A stretch of 64,000 nt of DNA, from NCBI RefSeq assembly GCF_024171925.1, contig NZ_JAMTCO010000011.1:124001-188000 (forward strand), read 5' to 3'. This DNA comes from Actinokineospora diospyrosa. GTDB lineage: Bacteria; Actinomycetota; Actinomycetes; Mycobacteriales; Pseudonocardiaceae. This document shows, in pieces, positions 18,006-27,175 of this stretch (position 1 is the first letter of the stretch; each line of letters starts with the position of its first letter). A program made the translations under genes and the position numbers. The notes beneath the pieces are model-generated. The model searched no databases. It had not been told where the DNA came from and was given only the letters and a program-made list of their open reading frames with translations.

Positions 18006-18925
18006 GCTGCCTGCTCCTTCTTGCGCGCGTAGGCGGTGGCAGCTTCACGGACCCAAGCGCCGTCCTCGTGTGCCTTACGCCGGTGGGCGATCCGCTCCGC
18101 GTTGCACGGCCCCTCACCCTTGACGACCTGCCAGAACTCAGTCCAGTCGATCTCGCCGAAGTCGTGGTGGCCGCGGTCGGGATTCCAGACAAGAGCCGGG
18201 TCGGGCAGCGTGACGCCCAGCTTCTCGGCCTGCGGCACGCTCATGTCGACAAAGCGCTGCCGCAGCTCGTCGTTGGTGTGCCGCTTGATCCGCCACACCA
18301 TCGACTGCTCGGTGTTGGAACTCTCCGCGTCTGACGGGCCGAACATCATCAGGGACGGCCACCACCAGCGGTTGACCGAGTCCTGCACCATCTCCCGCTG
18401 CTGACGGGTGCCGCTCATCATCGTCATCAGCAGCTCATAGCCCTGCCGCTGGTGGAACGACTCTTCCTTGCAGACCCGGATCATCGCGCGCGCGTAGGGG
18501 CCGTAAGAGGTGCGGCATAGCGGCACCTGGTTACAGATGGCGGCACCGTCGACAAGCCAGCCGATGACGCCGACATCGGCGTAGGTGAGCGTCGGGTAGT
18601 TGAAGATCGAGGAGTACTTCTGCCGCCCCTCGATGAGCTTCTCGGTCAGCTCGGCCCGGTCCGCGCCCAGGGTCTCGGCGGCCGCGTAGAGGTAGAGACC
18701 GTGCCCAGCCTCGTCCTGCACCTTGGCGAGCAGGACCGCCTTGCGGCGCAGCGAGGGCGCCCGGCTGATCCAGTTGCCCTCCGGCTGCATCCCGATGATC
18801 TCGGAGTGCGCGTGCTGGGCGATCTGGCGGATCAGCGTCGCCCGGTACCCGTCCGGCATCCAGTCCCGCGGCTCGACGCGGTGGTCGGCGGCGACGGTCT
18901 GCTCGAACTGGCGTTCCAGGTCCAC
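18002..18925 (-). CDS. paaA: Phenylacetyl-CoA epoxidase catalytic subunit A
   Basis: PaaA is the di-iron oxygenase that epoxidises the ring of phenylacetyl-CoA, the key step of aerobic phenylacetate breakdown. The 307-aa product shows carboxylate-bridged iron ligands in the helices around [29 protein letters not shown] and [15 protein letters not shown]. It heads the operon paaA-B-C-D-E. The GTG at 18925 has no ribosome site but a -10 hexamer 7 nt upstream, so the mRNA is probably leaderless. Confidence 0.95.
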   Translation of the reverse strand: MDLERQFEQTVAADHRVEPRDWMPDGYRATLIRQIAQHAHSEIIGMQPEGNWISRAPSLRRKAVLLAKVQDEAGHGLYLYAAAETLGADRAELTEKLIEGRQKYSSIFNYPTLTYADVGVIGWLVDGAAICNQVPLCRTSYGPYARAMIRVCKEESFHQRQGYELLMTMMSGTRQQREMVQDSVNRWWWPSLMMFGPSDAESSNTEQSMVWRIKRHTNDELRQRFVDMSVPQAEKLGVTLPDPALVWNPDRGHHDFGEIDWTEFWQVVKGEGPCNAERIAHRRKAHEDGAWVREAATAYARKKEQAA

Positions 18926-18932
18926 CCGGCAG

Positions 18933-18938
18933 ATATTA
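18933..18938 (-). promoter_or_regulatory. -10 element of a leaderless paa promoter
   Basis: TAATAT (read on the minus strand) ends 7 nt before the paaA GTG, so transcription should start at the start codon. A near-palindrome, TCAACGTTGA-like (around 18941-18951), lies just upstream and could be a repressor operator such as a PaaR site; that is inference. Confidence 0.5.
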
Positions 18939-18967
18939 CACCTGAACGTTGAAAACGCGGAGAAGTG

Positions 18968-19465
18968 TCATAGCCGGATCCGCCGCCGGGGGCGCAACCG
19001 CCGCACGTTCAGGGGACCCCGCCGTCGCAACCAGTAGAGGACGCCGCCCGCGACCACCCACACGCCCAACACGGCCGTGCTCACCGGCAGGATCGTCAGC
19101 GCCGCGCCGCGGCCCGCGACCCGCACCAGGTCCGGGTTGCGCAGGTCGTACTCGACCCGCACGACCTGCCCCTCCTCCAGCGCCTCCGGGTAGAGCACGC
19201 CCACCGTCGGCAGGTGCTCGGCGCCGTCCGGGGTCTGGAAGCGGACCAGGGTCCGGGTGAACGAGACGCTGACCACCTCGGCGTTCGCGTTGCCGGTGTG
19301 CCGCTCGATCGCGGCGTCCTCGGTGACCGCGGCCACCACCAGCAGCACGCCGAGCCCGGCGATCAACCCGGCCACGACGATGGCCACCAGCGCGGCGATC
19401 GCCCGGTGCCGCTCGGGGCGGGTGAGTTGCTCCTGCACGGGGTGGAGGGTATCCGGGCCGGTCAC
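18968..19465 (-). CDS. DUF3592-type membrane protein
   Basis: The 165-aa product has two transmembrane helices (about residues 20-45, IAALVAIVVAGLIAGLGVLLVV, and ~130-150, VLGVWVVAGGVLYWL) around an extracytoplasmic beta-rich part (VVSVSFTRTLVRFQTPDG... VVRVEYDLRNPDLVRVAG), the usual DUF3592 layout. M. tuberculosis has a similar protein right after menD (Rv0556). Start taken as GTG 19465, six bases after the menD stop; a GTG at 19438 is an alternative. Function unknown. Confidence 0.7.
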   Translation of the reverse strand: MTGPDTLHPVQEQLTRPERHRAIAALVAIVVAGLIAGLGVLLVVAAVTEDAAIERHTGNANAEVVSVSFTRTLVRFQTPDGAEHLPTVGVLYPEALEEGQVVRVEYDLRNPDLVRVAGRGAALTILPVSTAVLGVWVVAGGVLYWLRRRGPLNVRRLRPRRRIRL

Positions 19466-19470
19466 GGGCG

Positions 19471-21153
19471 TCAGGCGAGCGCGGCGGTGACCGAGGCGCG
19501 CAACCTGGCGTGCAGGTCGCGCAGGCCGTCGCGGCTGGTCTGGACCTCGACCACGCGCAGGCCGGGCGCGGGGGCGAGCGCGCGGCGCAGGTCGGCGGAG
19601 TTGGTGGCCAGGGTGTGCTCGACACCGTGGGCCTGGCACAGGGCGGCCAGGTCGACGCCGTGCGGGGTGCCGAACACCCGCTCGAAGCTGGCCCTGTGCT
19701 CGGCGGCGCCCTGCTCGAGCAGCGAGAAGATGCCGCCGCCGTTGTCGTTGAGCACCACGACGGTCAGGTCGGGGCGGGCCTCGCCCGGCCCGATCAGCAG
19801 GCCGTTCGCGTCGTGCAGGAACGTCAGGTCGCCCACCAGCGCGTAGGTCGGGGCGCCGCCGCCGAGCGAGACCCCCGCCGCGGTGGACAGGTTCCCGTCG
19901 ATGCCCGCGACGCCGCGGTTGGCGTGCACGGTGACGTCGGCGCGGTGGGTGGCGATCAGGTCGACGTCGCGGACGGTGTTGGACGAGCCGAGGAACAGCG
20001 TCGCGGCGATCGGCAGGCCCGCGACCACCTCCTGGGCCACGTGCAGGCCGGTCGGCCACGTCTCGGCGGCGAGCAGCGTGGTCACCGCGTCGGCGGCGAG
20101 GTCCTCGGCGTCCTGCCAGCCCGCGAGCCAGGCGTGGTCGTGCCCGGTGACGTGCACCAGGTCGTCCTGGTCGAGCCAGCCGCGCACGTGGGTGGCGACG
20201 AACTGCGGGTCGGTCCACTGTGGATGGTCGCCGATGCCGTACACCGGCACCCGGTCCATCAACCCGCGCACCCCGCGCGAGAGCGTCGGTCGCCCGACGA
20301 CGACCACCGCGTCCGGGCGCAGCGACTCGGGCAGGGCCCCGGTGCCCAGCAGCAGCGGCCCCCCGCGCAGGACGTGCGCACCGCCCGCGATCGCCGCGGC
20401 GGCCCCCACCGGCTCGGCGACCACGGGCCAGCCCGCCTTGGCCGCGACCCCGGCGGCCGAGGTCGCCCTGGCCGGGTCGCCGCTGCCGACGACCATGAGG
20501 GTGCGCGCGGGCAGCGGGAAGTCCACCCGGTTGCCGGGGACGGACCGGGCGGCCGACGACGTGGTCCAGCGCAGGCCGTCGGGCCTGCCGACCAGCCGGT
20601 CGGGCCACTCGTCGCCGAAGGTCGGCACCAGCGGCTCGCGGAACGGGATGTTCAGCTGCACCGGTCGCCCGGTCTCGGCGCGGGCGATCCCCCGGCAGAC
20701 CAGGCCGCGCCACACCGGGTTGAGCCCGGCCCGCCGCTCGGCCACCGGGAAGTCGACGGTCACCGCGGCGCTGCCGAAGATCCCCCGCTGGTCGATGGTC
20801 TGGTTCGCCCCGGTCCCGTGCAGCTCCGGCGGCCGGTCGGCGGTGATCAGCACCAGGCCGACCCCGGAGTGGTGCGCCTCGAGCACCGCCGGGTGCAGGT
20901 TCGCCACGGCCGTCCCGGAGGTGCAGACCACCGCCGCGGGCCGCCCGGAAGCCCTCCCGAGCCCCAGCGCGAAGTAACCCGCCGAACGCTCGTCGACCCG
21001 CACGTGCAGGGTCAACTCCCCGCGCTGCGCGGCCTCGAACAACGCGAACGCCACCGGGGCGTTGCGCGACCCCGGACACAGCACGACCTGCCGAACATCG
21101 TTGCGAACCAACTCGTCGACCACGACGGTGGCCATCGCGGTGGACGGATTCAC
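19471..21153 (-). CDS. menD: SEPHCHC synthase
   Basis: MenD is the ThDP-dependent enzyme that joins isochorismate and 2-oxoglutarate, an early step in menaquinone synthesis. The 560-aa product has CPGSRNAPVAFAL and CTSGTAVANLHPAV in the N-terminal domain and the ThDP motif GDLTFLHDANGL ... LNDNGGGIFSLL near the C-terminus. GTG 21153 fits the family N-terminus (NPSTAMATVVVDELVRNDV); the frame continues upstream without similarity. It is followed by the DUF3592 gene. menC and menF are not in the window. Confidence 0.95.
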   Translation of the reverse strand: MNPSTAMATVVVDELVRNDVRQVVLCPGSRNAPVAFALFEAAQRGELTLHVRVDERSAGYFALGLGRASGRPAAVVCTSGTAVANLHPAVLEAHHSGVGLVLITADRPPELHGTGANQTIDQRGIFGSAAVTVDFPVAERRAGLNPVWRGLVCRGIARAETGRPVQLNIPFREPLVPTFGDEWPDRLVGRPDGLRWTTSSAARSVPGNRVDFPLPARTLMVVGSGDPARATSAAGVAAKAGWPVVAEPVGAAAAIAGGAHVLRGGPLLLGTGALPESLRPDAVVVVGRPTLSRGVRGLMDRVPVYGIGDHPQWTDPQFVATHVRGWLDQDDLVHVTGHDHAWLAGWQDAEDLAADAVTTLLAAETWPTGLHVAQEVVAGLPIAATLFLGSSNTVRDVDLIATHRADVTVHANRGVAGIDGNLSTAAGVSLGGGAPTYALVGDLTFLHDANGLLIGPGEARPDLTVVVLNDNGGGIFSLLEQGAAEHRASFERVFGTPHGVDLAALCQAHGVEHTLATNSADLRRALAPAPGLRVVEVQTSRDGLRDLHARLRASVTAALA

Positions 21154-21475
21154 AGCACCCCACTCCGCACGGTGACTTCCCCCTCGGTTCCCGGACCCGA
21201 CACCCGACCCTTCCCCCGGGACGGCCCCGCGAGCAACCGGCCCCCGACAAATGGGCGAAGATCGGCCGGATCCCGTTGCGCCCGCAAGGAAACTGGGAGC
21301 GCACCCAGCGCCGTTGTGGACGCACCGATGACGTAATCGGACAGACACCCCTTGAGACCACCGCGCGACAGAGCCACCGGGTCCACGGTAAGCCAGCCGC
21401 AACGCGAAGAAGGCAGCGGCGTAAGGCACCTGATGCGTGGGGCGGGCCGAGTTGGTGGCGGGGTGGTGGCAGGTG
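21154..21475. other. Intergenic region upstream of menD
   Basis: About 320 bp with no gene I can support and no clear terminator or operator. It separates menD from the upstream gene 21476-22801 on the same strand and presumably holds the menD promoter. Confidence 0.4.
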
Positions 21476-22801
21476 TCATGTGAGAGTCAGGTCTTCGGGG
21501 GGACGGCGGAAGAGGACCCGGGCTCGGAGGCTCCAGCGTGCTATCGCTCTGCCCGCTGGAGTTAGGCCTACCCGGCGAGCGGTCCAGTCGGCGTCTACGG
21601 CGTCTAGGACTCGGAGGCGACGGAGGAACCAGGCGCCTACCTCGGCTGCCCGGGTAGGGCCGAAGTCCGCGCCGGTGTCGCCGGACCAGCCTTCTTCGGC
21701 CAGGACGTAGGCGACCTTCTCGAAGACACGGCTAGGGGCCATTCGGTCTTCCAGCAGCAGCGCGGCGAAGACGACCTCTTGGACCGTGCCCAGGGCGCTG
21801 CGTTCGAGGGACACCATGCGCTCGCCGACGGTCATCAGCAGCGAGTCCGAGTCGTCAACGAGGGCGGTGCCCGGCTCGGTGAGCCGCAGGCGGCTGCCGT
21901 CGCGGGTGGTGAGGCCGAAGTCGGTGGAGAGTTCGCGCAGGAGCTTCACCGGGGGCCACTGCGACTCACTGCGGCCCGCCGCGGTGATCTCCGCGCAGGT
22001 GGGCATCAGGTCGATCAGCTCGCCGACCAGCGTGGTGGGCAGGTAGTCGCTGCTGGTCAGCCGGGCGCCCTGGCCGCGGCACTGGGCGAGCAGGTAGGTC
22101 AGCGCGGGCAGTTGCGCGCCGTCGCTGTCGGGGGCCCGGCGGACCTCGGGTCTGAGGCGGACCATCAGCTCGCGGCGGGTCTGGCTGCCGTGGCCGAGGG
22201 TCCACTCGTCGAGGCGCTCGTCGAGCAGCCGGACGAACCAGGTCTCCTCGCCCTCGTTCTCCGGGCTGGTCAGCAGCCGCATCACCAGGCCGACCCGCAT
22301 GGCCTCGCTGCCGTCGACCGGCAGCGTGCCCGCCTCGACGGCCTCCTCCAGCAACCTGCCCGCGGCGGCGTGCAGCGCGGTCTCGATCGGGCCGCCCTGC
22401 TCGGACCAGGTCATCAGCGGGGTGTCCGGCGGCCACACCCCCGAGGCGCGCCACGCGGCGGCGACCAACCGCCGGTAGCGCTCCTCGTCCTCGGCGGCGT
22501 CGAGGATGGCGTGCGTGGTCTCACCCCGGCACAGCTGGGCGTAGTTCGCGTGGCCGAGCAGTTCGAGCAGCTCGGCGAACGACGCGCAGGTCTGGTGCAG
22601 GTCCTCGAACGCGCCGTGCCCGCCCGGGCTGCGGTGCGCCTGCGGCAGCGTTCCCCACACCATCTGCTGCACGTCGTAGCGGGTGACCTTGGTCGGATGG
22701 GCCGCGGTGGCGCGCATGACGTGCCACAGGGCGTGCGCGTGCTTCGCCGCGGTGTCGTCCCGCGCGCGAATGACCTCCAGGGCCGAGTCCAGGTCGTGCA
22801 C
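21476..22801 (-). CDS. Hypothetical protein between menD and menB
   Basis: The 441-aa product is mostly helical by composition, with no signal peptide or membrane segment and no motif I recognise. It contains a HAHALWHVMRATAAHPTKVTRYDVQQMVWG region early and a C-terminal domain with repeated winged-helix-like strands (FGLTTRDGSRLRLTEPGTALV, VGLTPAGRAIARW), which may be a DNA-binding-like fold; that is a guess. The start is GTG 22801, divergent from menB. Conserved codon bias supports a real gene. Confidence 0.65.
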   Translation of the reverse strand: MHDLDSALEVIRARDDTAAKHAHALWHVMRATAAHPTKVTRYDVQQMVWGTLPQAHRSPGGHGAFEDLHQTCASFAELLELLGHANYAQLCRGETTHAILDAAEDEERYRRLVAAAWRASGVWPPDTPLMTWSEQGGPIETALHAAAGRLLEEAVEAGTLPVDGSEAMRVGLVMRLLTSPENEGEETWFVRLLDERLDEWTLGHGSQTRRELMVRLRPEVRRAPDSDGAQLPALTYLLAQCRGQGARLTSSDYLPTTLVGELIDLMPTCAEITAAGRSESQWPPVKLLRELSTDFGLTTRDGSRLRLTEPGTALVDDSDSLLMTVGERMVSLERSALGTVQEVVFAALLLEDRMAPSRVFEKVAYVLAEEGWSGDTGADFGPTRAAEVGAWFLRRLRVLDAVDADWTARRVGLTPAGRAIARWSLRARVLFRRPPEDLTLT

Positions 22802-22873
22802 GTCCCCAGCTTGACACGGCGACGGGCAACCCCGCGAACGACTGTCCACAGGTTCGCCGGCATCCTCGACCGC

Positions 22874-23785
22874 GTGGCTGAGCGCGAGGTTTCCGAACTG
22901 TTCGACCCGGCGCGGTGGCGCGCCGTCGACGGGTTCGACTTCACCGACATCACCTACCACCGGGCGGTGGACACCGGGGCGGTCCGGATCGCCTTCGACC
23001 GCCCTGAAGTGCGCAACGCGTTCCGGCCGCACACCGTCGACGAGCTGTACCGCGCGCTGGACCACGCGCGGATGAGCTCGGACATCGGGTGCGTGCTGCT
23101 GACCGGCAACGGCCCGTCCGCGCGCGACGGCGGTTGGGCGTTCTGCTCCGGCGGTGACCAGCGCATCCGCGGCCGTACGGGCTACCAGTACGCGTCCGGG
23201 GACACCTCGGAGACGGTGGATCCCGCGCGCGCGGGCAGGCTGCACATCCTCGAGGTGCAGCGGTTGATCCGGTTCATGCCGAAGGTCGTGATCGCCGTTG
23301 TCCCCGGCTGGGCGGCCGGTGGCGGGCACAGCCTGCACGTGACGTGCGACCTGACGCTGGCGAGCTCGGAGCACGCGCGGTTCAAGCAGACCGACGCCGA
23401 CGTCGGCAGCTTCGACGGTGGTTTCGGGTCGGCGTACCTGGCCAGGCAGGTTGGGCAAAAGTTCGCGCGGGAGATCTTCTTCCTGGGGCGCTCTTACACC
23501 GCCGAGGACATGGTGCGGATGGGTGCGGTGAACCAAGCCGTCCCGCACGCGGAGCTGGAGGAGACCGCGCTGCAGTGGGCGCGCGAGATCAATGGCAAGT
23601 CGCCGACGGCGCAGCGGATGCTCAAGTTCGCGTTCAACGCCATCGACGACGGTCTTATCGGCCAGCAGGTGTTCGCCGGTGAGACGACCCGCTTGGCGTA
23701 CATGACCGATGAGGCTGTCGAGGGCAGGGACTCGTTCCTGGAGAAGCGGGACCCCGATTGGTCCCGCTTCCCTTACTACTACTGA
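22874..23785 (+). CDS. menB: 1,4-dihydroxy-2-naphthoyl-CoA synthase
   Basis: MenB closes the second ring in menaquinone synthesis. The 303-aa crotonase-fold protein has FCSGGDQRIRG (oxyanion region), VPGWAAGGGHSLHVTCDL, TDADVGSFDGGFGSAYLARQVG and a C-terminal KRDPDWSRFPYYY, which match MenB closely. The GTG at 22874 gives VAEREVSELFDP; the frame is open far upstream but only antisense to the neighbouring gene. Confidence 0.95.
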   Translation: MAEREVSELFDPARWRAVDGFDFTDITYHRAVDTGAVRIAFDRPEVRNAFRPHTVDELYRALDHARMSSDIGCVLLTGNGPSARDGGWAFCSGGDQRIRGRTGYQYASGDTSETVDPARAGRLHILEVQRLIRFMPKVVIAVVPGWAAGGGHSLHVTCDLTLASSEHARFKQTDADVGSFDGGFGSAYLARQVGQKFAREIFFLGRSYTAEDMVRMGAVNQAVPHAELEETALQWAREINGKSPTAQRMLKFAFNAIDDGLIGQQVFAGETTRLAYMTDEAVEGRDSFLEKRDPDWSRFPYYY

Positions 23786-23789
23786 ACTA

Positions 23790-24734
23790 CTACTGAGACT
23801 TGATGAACTGTTCGTGATCCGCGGCCACCTTGCGGTAGAGGGCCTGCTTGCGGCTCTCGTCCACATCGGACAGCGGTAGGTGGAAGACGTCGGCCAGCGT
23901 GCTGAAGTACTCGTCCGCGCTGGCGATGTCCCGTTCGTATCCCCCGTCGGCTTCGCTGTCGGCTTCACTGTCGGCCCTGTGGTGGGTTAGCCGAAACCCT
24001 CGCAAAGTTGTAGCGCTGTCCCCGTCGCGGCGGCACAAAGCGGCCACTCGGACGAATCCTGATTCTGGGCTTGTCGACTGCTCTTGATGCTTGGCAATGA
24101 AATCCTCGACTGTCGCCTCGTAGGGCGCGAAATCCATGCCGGGGCACCGAGCCCACTTGTCGTGGATGAAGCGCCAGCCGCCCGGGACAACGTCCGAGGG
24201 TCGTAGTGCCAAGTCCAAGGGCGGCTGCCAGTAGTCGCCGACGACAAGAGGCAGCGGGCCATGCAAGGCATCACCCATACCCGTGTCGACCAGCCATACC
24301 CCGTTAGGCGAATCAGCGCTCGGTAGCCCGTGCACCTCGACGGTGAGGTGGTTGCCGTTGGCACCTACGGGCTCAGCGAACTGGGGTCCTTGGACACCGC
24401 CAACTCGCCAGTGCACGTCGTATCCGAGCCAGTCGAGCAGGCACGCCATGGCGCCGTTGAGGTGGTAGCAATACCCACCGCGTCCAGCGACGATGTAGCG
24501 CACCGAGTCGAGCGGTTCAACCGTGCGTTGCTCCCCCAGAGCGATCCACACGACCTCGTAAGGCACCAGGGCGGTCTGTGCCTGGTGCAGCGCGATGAGC
24601 GTGTCCAACGTCGGCTCAGGTGGCGCAGACCAGCCCAACCGGCGCAGGTAGGCGTCACGCAGGTCCGGGTCGAGGGGCCTGCGCCAGAGCCGGTCGTCGC
24701 GGCGCGGGTCGTCGAAGGCGAGCAAGTCAGACAA
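23790..24734 (-). CDS. nat: Arylamine N-acetyltransferase
   Basis: NAT transfers acetyl from acetyl-CoA to arylamines and hydrazines such as isoniazid. The Cys-His-Asp triad is visible: GRGGYCYHLNGA, NHLTVEVHG and VDTGMGD. Start is uncertain: a TTG at 24734 (314 aa) inside the end of the upstream gene is listed; the frame is open to 24803. An SEADSEADGG insertion near the C-terminus comes from a short tandem DNA repeat. It is convergent with menB, with only 4 nt between stops. Confidence 0.8.
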   Translation of the reverse strand: MSDLLAFDDPRRDDRLWRRPLDPDLRDAYLRRLGWSAPPEPTLDTLIALHQAQTALVPYEVVWIALGEQRTVEPLDSVRYIVAGRGGYCYHLNGAMACLLDWLGYDVHWRVGGVQGPQFAEPVGANGNHLTVEVHGLPSADSPNGVWLVDTGMGDALHGPLPLVVGDYWQPPLDLALRPSDVVPGGWRFIHDKWARCPGMDFAPYEATVEDFIAKHQEQSTSPESGFVRVAALCRRDGDSATTLRGFRLTHHRADSEADSEADGGYERDIASADEYFSTLADVFHLPLSDVDESRKQALYRKVAADHEQFIKSQ

Positions 24735-25143
24735 GGTTGAGCTGCCAGGAGACGCCGAAGCGGTCGTTGACCCACCCGAACTTGACGCTGAACCCGTAAT
24801 CACCCAACGGCATCAGCGGCTGACCGCCCTCGGACAAGGCCGCGTAGAGGCGGTCGATCTCAGCCTCGGACTCGCAGGTGACGTAAAGCGAGATCGAGGG
24901 GGTGAAGGTGAAGTCGTGCACGGGGGCGCTGTCGATGGCCCTGATGACCTGCCCGCCCGCGCGGAAGCTGGCCAGGTGCACGGTCCCCTCGGCATCGGGG
25001 CCGCCTGGCCCGTCCGGTCCCGCGTGCTTGAGGTCCAGCACCTCGCCGTCGTCGAACAGCGAGACGTAGAACGTGATGGCCGCTTCGGCCTGCTTGCCCT
25101 GGAACATCAGGAAGGGCGTCACCTTCGGTTGCACTGTGGACAC
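24727..25143 (-). CDS. VOC/PhnB-like protein
   Basis: This 138-aa protein belongs to the PhnB-type part of the glyoxalase/bleomycin-resistance fold: VTPFLMFQGKQAEAAITFYVSLF at the N-terminus and GFSVKFGWVNDRFGVSWQLNLV at the C-terminus. The actual activity cannot be predicted. The GTG at 25143 has GAGGAG 9 nt upstream. Its end overlaps the proposed nat start. Confidence 0.8.
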   Translation of the reverse strand: MSTVQPKVTPFLMFQGKQAEAAITFYVSLFDDGEVLDLKHAGPDGPGGPDAEGTVHLASFRAGGQVIRAIDSAPVHDFTFTPSISLYVTCESEAEIDRLYAALSEGGQPLMPLGDYGFSVKFGWVNDRFGVSWQLNLV

Positions 25144-25209
25144 GGGTAGCCACTCCTCTTGTCGACGTTGGTGTCGAGAGTAAGCACCACGACCGACGGA
25201 ACTGCGAAG

Positions 25210-26376
25210 ATGGCCGTCGTGCACCCTGTCGAGCTCGACGGTTCCGCGGCCGCGGTCCACGCTCTAGCGCGTGCCCTTCGTCCTCACCTGGACGGCCACC
25301 CGGGCCAGGTTGTGGTGCCGCTGGGCCCGGGGGAAGCCCTTGACGCCATGCGCCCTGACTTGCCTAGAGAGGCCGACACGGCGTTGATCGTGCGCACCTC
25401 GGGTTCAACAGGTTCAGCCAAAGGCGTGCTGTTGTCAGCCGCGGCTTTGCGGGCCTCAGCGACAGCGACGCACGCGCGACTCGGGGGGCCGGGCACGTGG
25501 CTGTTGGCCATGCCTGCCCACCACATCGCAGGTGTACAGGTCGTCGTGCGGTCGCTCTTGGCCGGTACGGCGCTGGCAGTCCTGCCCGCTGGCGGTTTTC
25601 AGGGACGGCGGTTCGTTGAGGCGGCCTCTGATGTGTTGATGGCCGAAGGACCGCGCTACACGGCTCTAGTCCCCACCCAGCTGACTCGCCTCTTGGCTGA
25701 AGGCGGCGACGCCTTGGCGGCCGCGCGATCGTTCGATGCCGTGCTGGTTGGTGGCGCAGCGACAAACCCGAGCACCCTTAGACAGGCTCGTGAAGCGGGC
25801 ATCAACGCGGTCACCACCTACGGCATGTCAGAAACCGCGGGCGGGTGTGTGTACGACGGATCTCCACTCGATGGGGTGCGAGTGCGGCTGGTGGACGACG
25901 TGATCCACCTCAGCGGTCCCGCCCTGTCGCACGGCTACCGCCTCGACCCCGACAACCCGGCCTTCGCCGACGGCTGGTTCCGCACTTCAGACCTGGGCCG
26001 CCTGGTTGACGGCCGCTTGCACGTCCTCGGCCGCACGGACGACCTCATCAACACCGGTGGCAAGAAGGTCGCTCCCTCGGCGGTGGAACGGGTGCTGACC
26101 GCCCAGGTGAACGTGCTGGAAGCGTGCGTGGTGGGCCTACCGGACCCCGAATGGGGTGAACAAGTCGCCGCCGCGATCGTGTCCAGCGCCGAGGTGGACG
26201 CGACAGCGCTACGGGCAGCCGTCCGGCAGGAGCTGGGCCCGCACGCGGTCCCGAAACAGATCCACGTCGTCCCCGATCTGCCGCTGCGCGGACCGGGCAA
26301 GGTGGACCGCGCGGCCGTCGTCCAGCTCTTGTCACCAGCTCGAATCTCGGTGGAGCGGAGTCCGACGCGCGAGTAG
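25210..26376 (+). CDS. menE: o-Succinylbenzoate-CoA ligase
   Basis: MenE adenylates o-succinylbenzoate and links it to CoA, just before the MenB step. The 388-aa product has the P-loop RTSGSTGSAKGV, the adenylate motif TTYGMSETAGGCVYDG, WFRTSDLGRLVDGRLHVLGRTDD and the catalytic lysine in LPLRGPGKVDRAAV. It is short for the acyl-CoA ligase family, as actinobacterial MenE often is. ATG 25210 is preferred; the frame is open to 25159. It is divergent from the VOC gene. Confidence 0.9.
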   Translation: MAVVHPVELDGSAAAVHALARALRPHLDGHPGQVVVPLGPGEALDAMRPDLPREADTALIVRTSGSTGSAKGVLLSAAALRASATATHARLGGPGTWLLAMPAHHIAGVQVVVRSLLAGTALAVLPAGGFQGRRFVEAASDVLMAEGPRYTALVPTQLTRLLAEGGDALAAARSFDAVLVGGAATNPSTLRQAREAGINAVTTYGMSETAGGCVYDGSPLDGVRVRLVDDVIHLSGPALSHGYRLDPDNPAFADGWFRTSDLGRLVDGRLHVLGRTDDLINTGGKKVAPSAVERVLTAQVNVLEACVVGLPDPEWGEQVAAAIVSSAEVDATALRAAVRQELGPHAVPKQIHVVPDLPLRGPGKVDRAAVVQLLSPARISVERSPTRE

Positions 26377-26388
26377 CGTCCCTGGATC

Positions 26389-27129
26389 GTGGACCTCGTG
26401 ATCACCTCCCTGGCGGAACGACCGGACCTCGACTCGTGGCTCGACGACTTCGCGAACACCTGGCCCGTGTTCATGCAGAAGGACCCCATGAGCGGGGTCT
26501 ACTACGGGGTCGCAGGCCTGCACTACCCGGAGCACGTGCTGGTCGCCTACGACCGCGACCACCCCGAGCGGTTGATCGCGAAGGCGCACAGCGTGCCGTT
26601 CCGGTGGACCGAGGACGTGCTGCCCCCAGGCGGGTGGGACCGGGTGATCCAGCGGGCCTCGGTCGGTCGCGCGAACGGCGAGGAACCGAACATGGCCTCC
26701 GCGCTGGAGATCAACATCCAGGTCGACATGCGCGGCACCGGACTCTCCGCGGTGATGCTCGGCGCCATGCGCGACAACGCGCGCGCTCTCGGGTTCGACA
26801 CGCTGGTGGCGCCCGTGCGCCCCAACGGCAAGCCCGCCCACCCGGAGGTACCGATGGGTGAGTACGCGGGCTGGACGCGGGAGGACGGCCTGCCGGTCGA
26901 CCCGTGGCTGCGGGTACACGTGCGGGCGGGCGGGGTCATCGAGGCCGTCGCGGTGCGGTCGATGACGATCGCCGGGACGCTGGCGGAGTGGCGTTCGTGG
27001 ACAGGTCTACCGTTCGACCGGACCGGCCAAGTGCTGGTGCCGGACGCGTTGGTCCCGGTGCACTGCGACGTCGAACACGACCACGCGGTGTACGTGGAGC
27101 CCAACGTGTGGGTTCGCCACAAGACGTGA
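26389..27129 (+). CDS. GNAT-like acyltransferase, putative
   Basis: The 246-aa protein resembles GNAT-fold proteins weakly: an acyl-CoA pyrophosphate loop-like stretch, [20 protein letters not shown], follows a central beta strand, then [19 protein letters not shown]. Family and substrate are not certain. The start is the GTG at 26389, 12 nt after the menE stop, so it may be in the menE transcript. Confidence 0.6.
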   Translation: MDLVITSLAERPDLDSWLDDFANTWPVFMQKDPMSGVYYGVAGLHYPEHVLVAYDRDHPERLIAKAHSVPFRWTEDVLPPGGWDRVIQRASVGRANGEEPNMASALEINIQVDMRGTGLSAVMLGAMRDNARALGFDTLVAPVRPNGKPAHPEVPMGEYAGWTREDGLPVDPWLRVHVRAGGVIEAVAVRSMTIAGTLAEWRSWTGLPFDRTGQVLVPDALVPVHCDVEHDHAVYVEPNVWVRHKT

Positions 27130-27175
27130 CGAGTCACTCACCGCCCGGCAAGCCCTGATCAGTGAAGATGGACCG

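Noticed and set aside
21779..22873. Plus-strand upstream extension of menB (over 350 codons)
   Set aside because: It is antisense to the gene at 21476-22801; MenB homology begins only near 22874.
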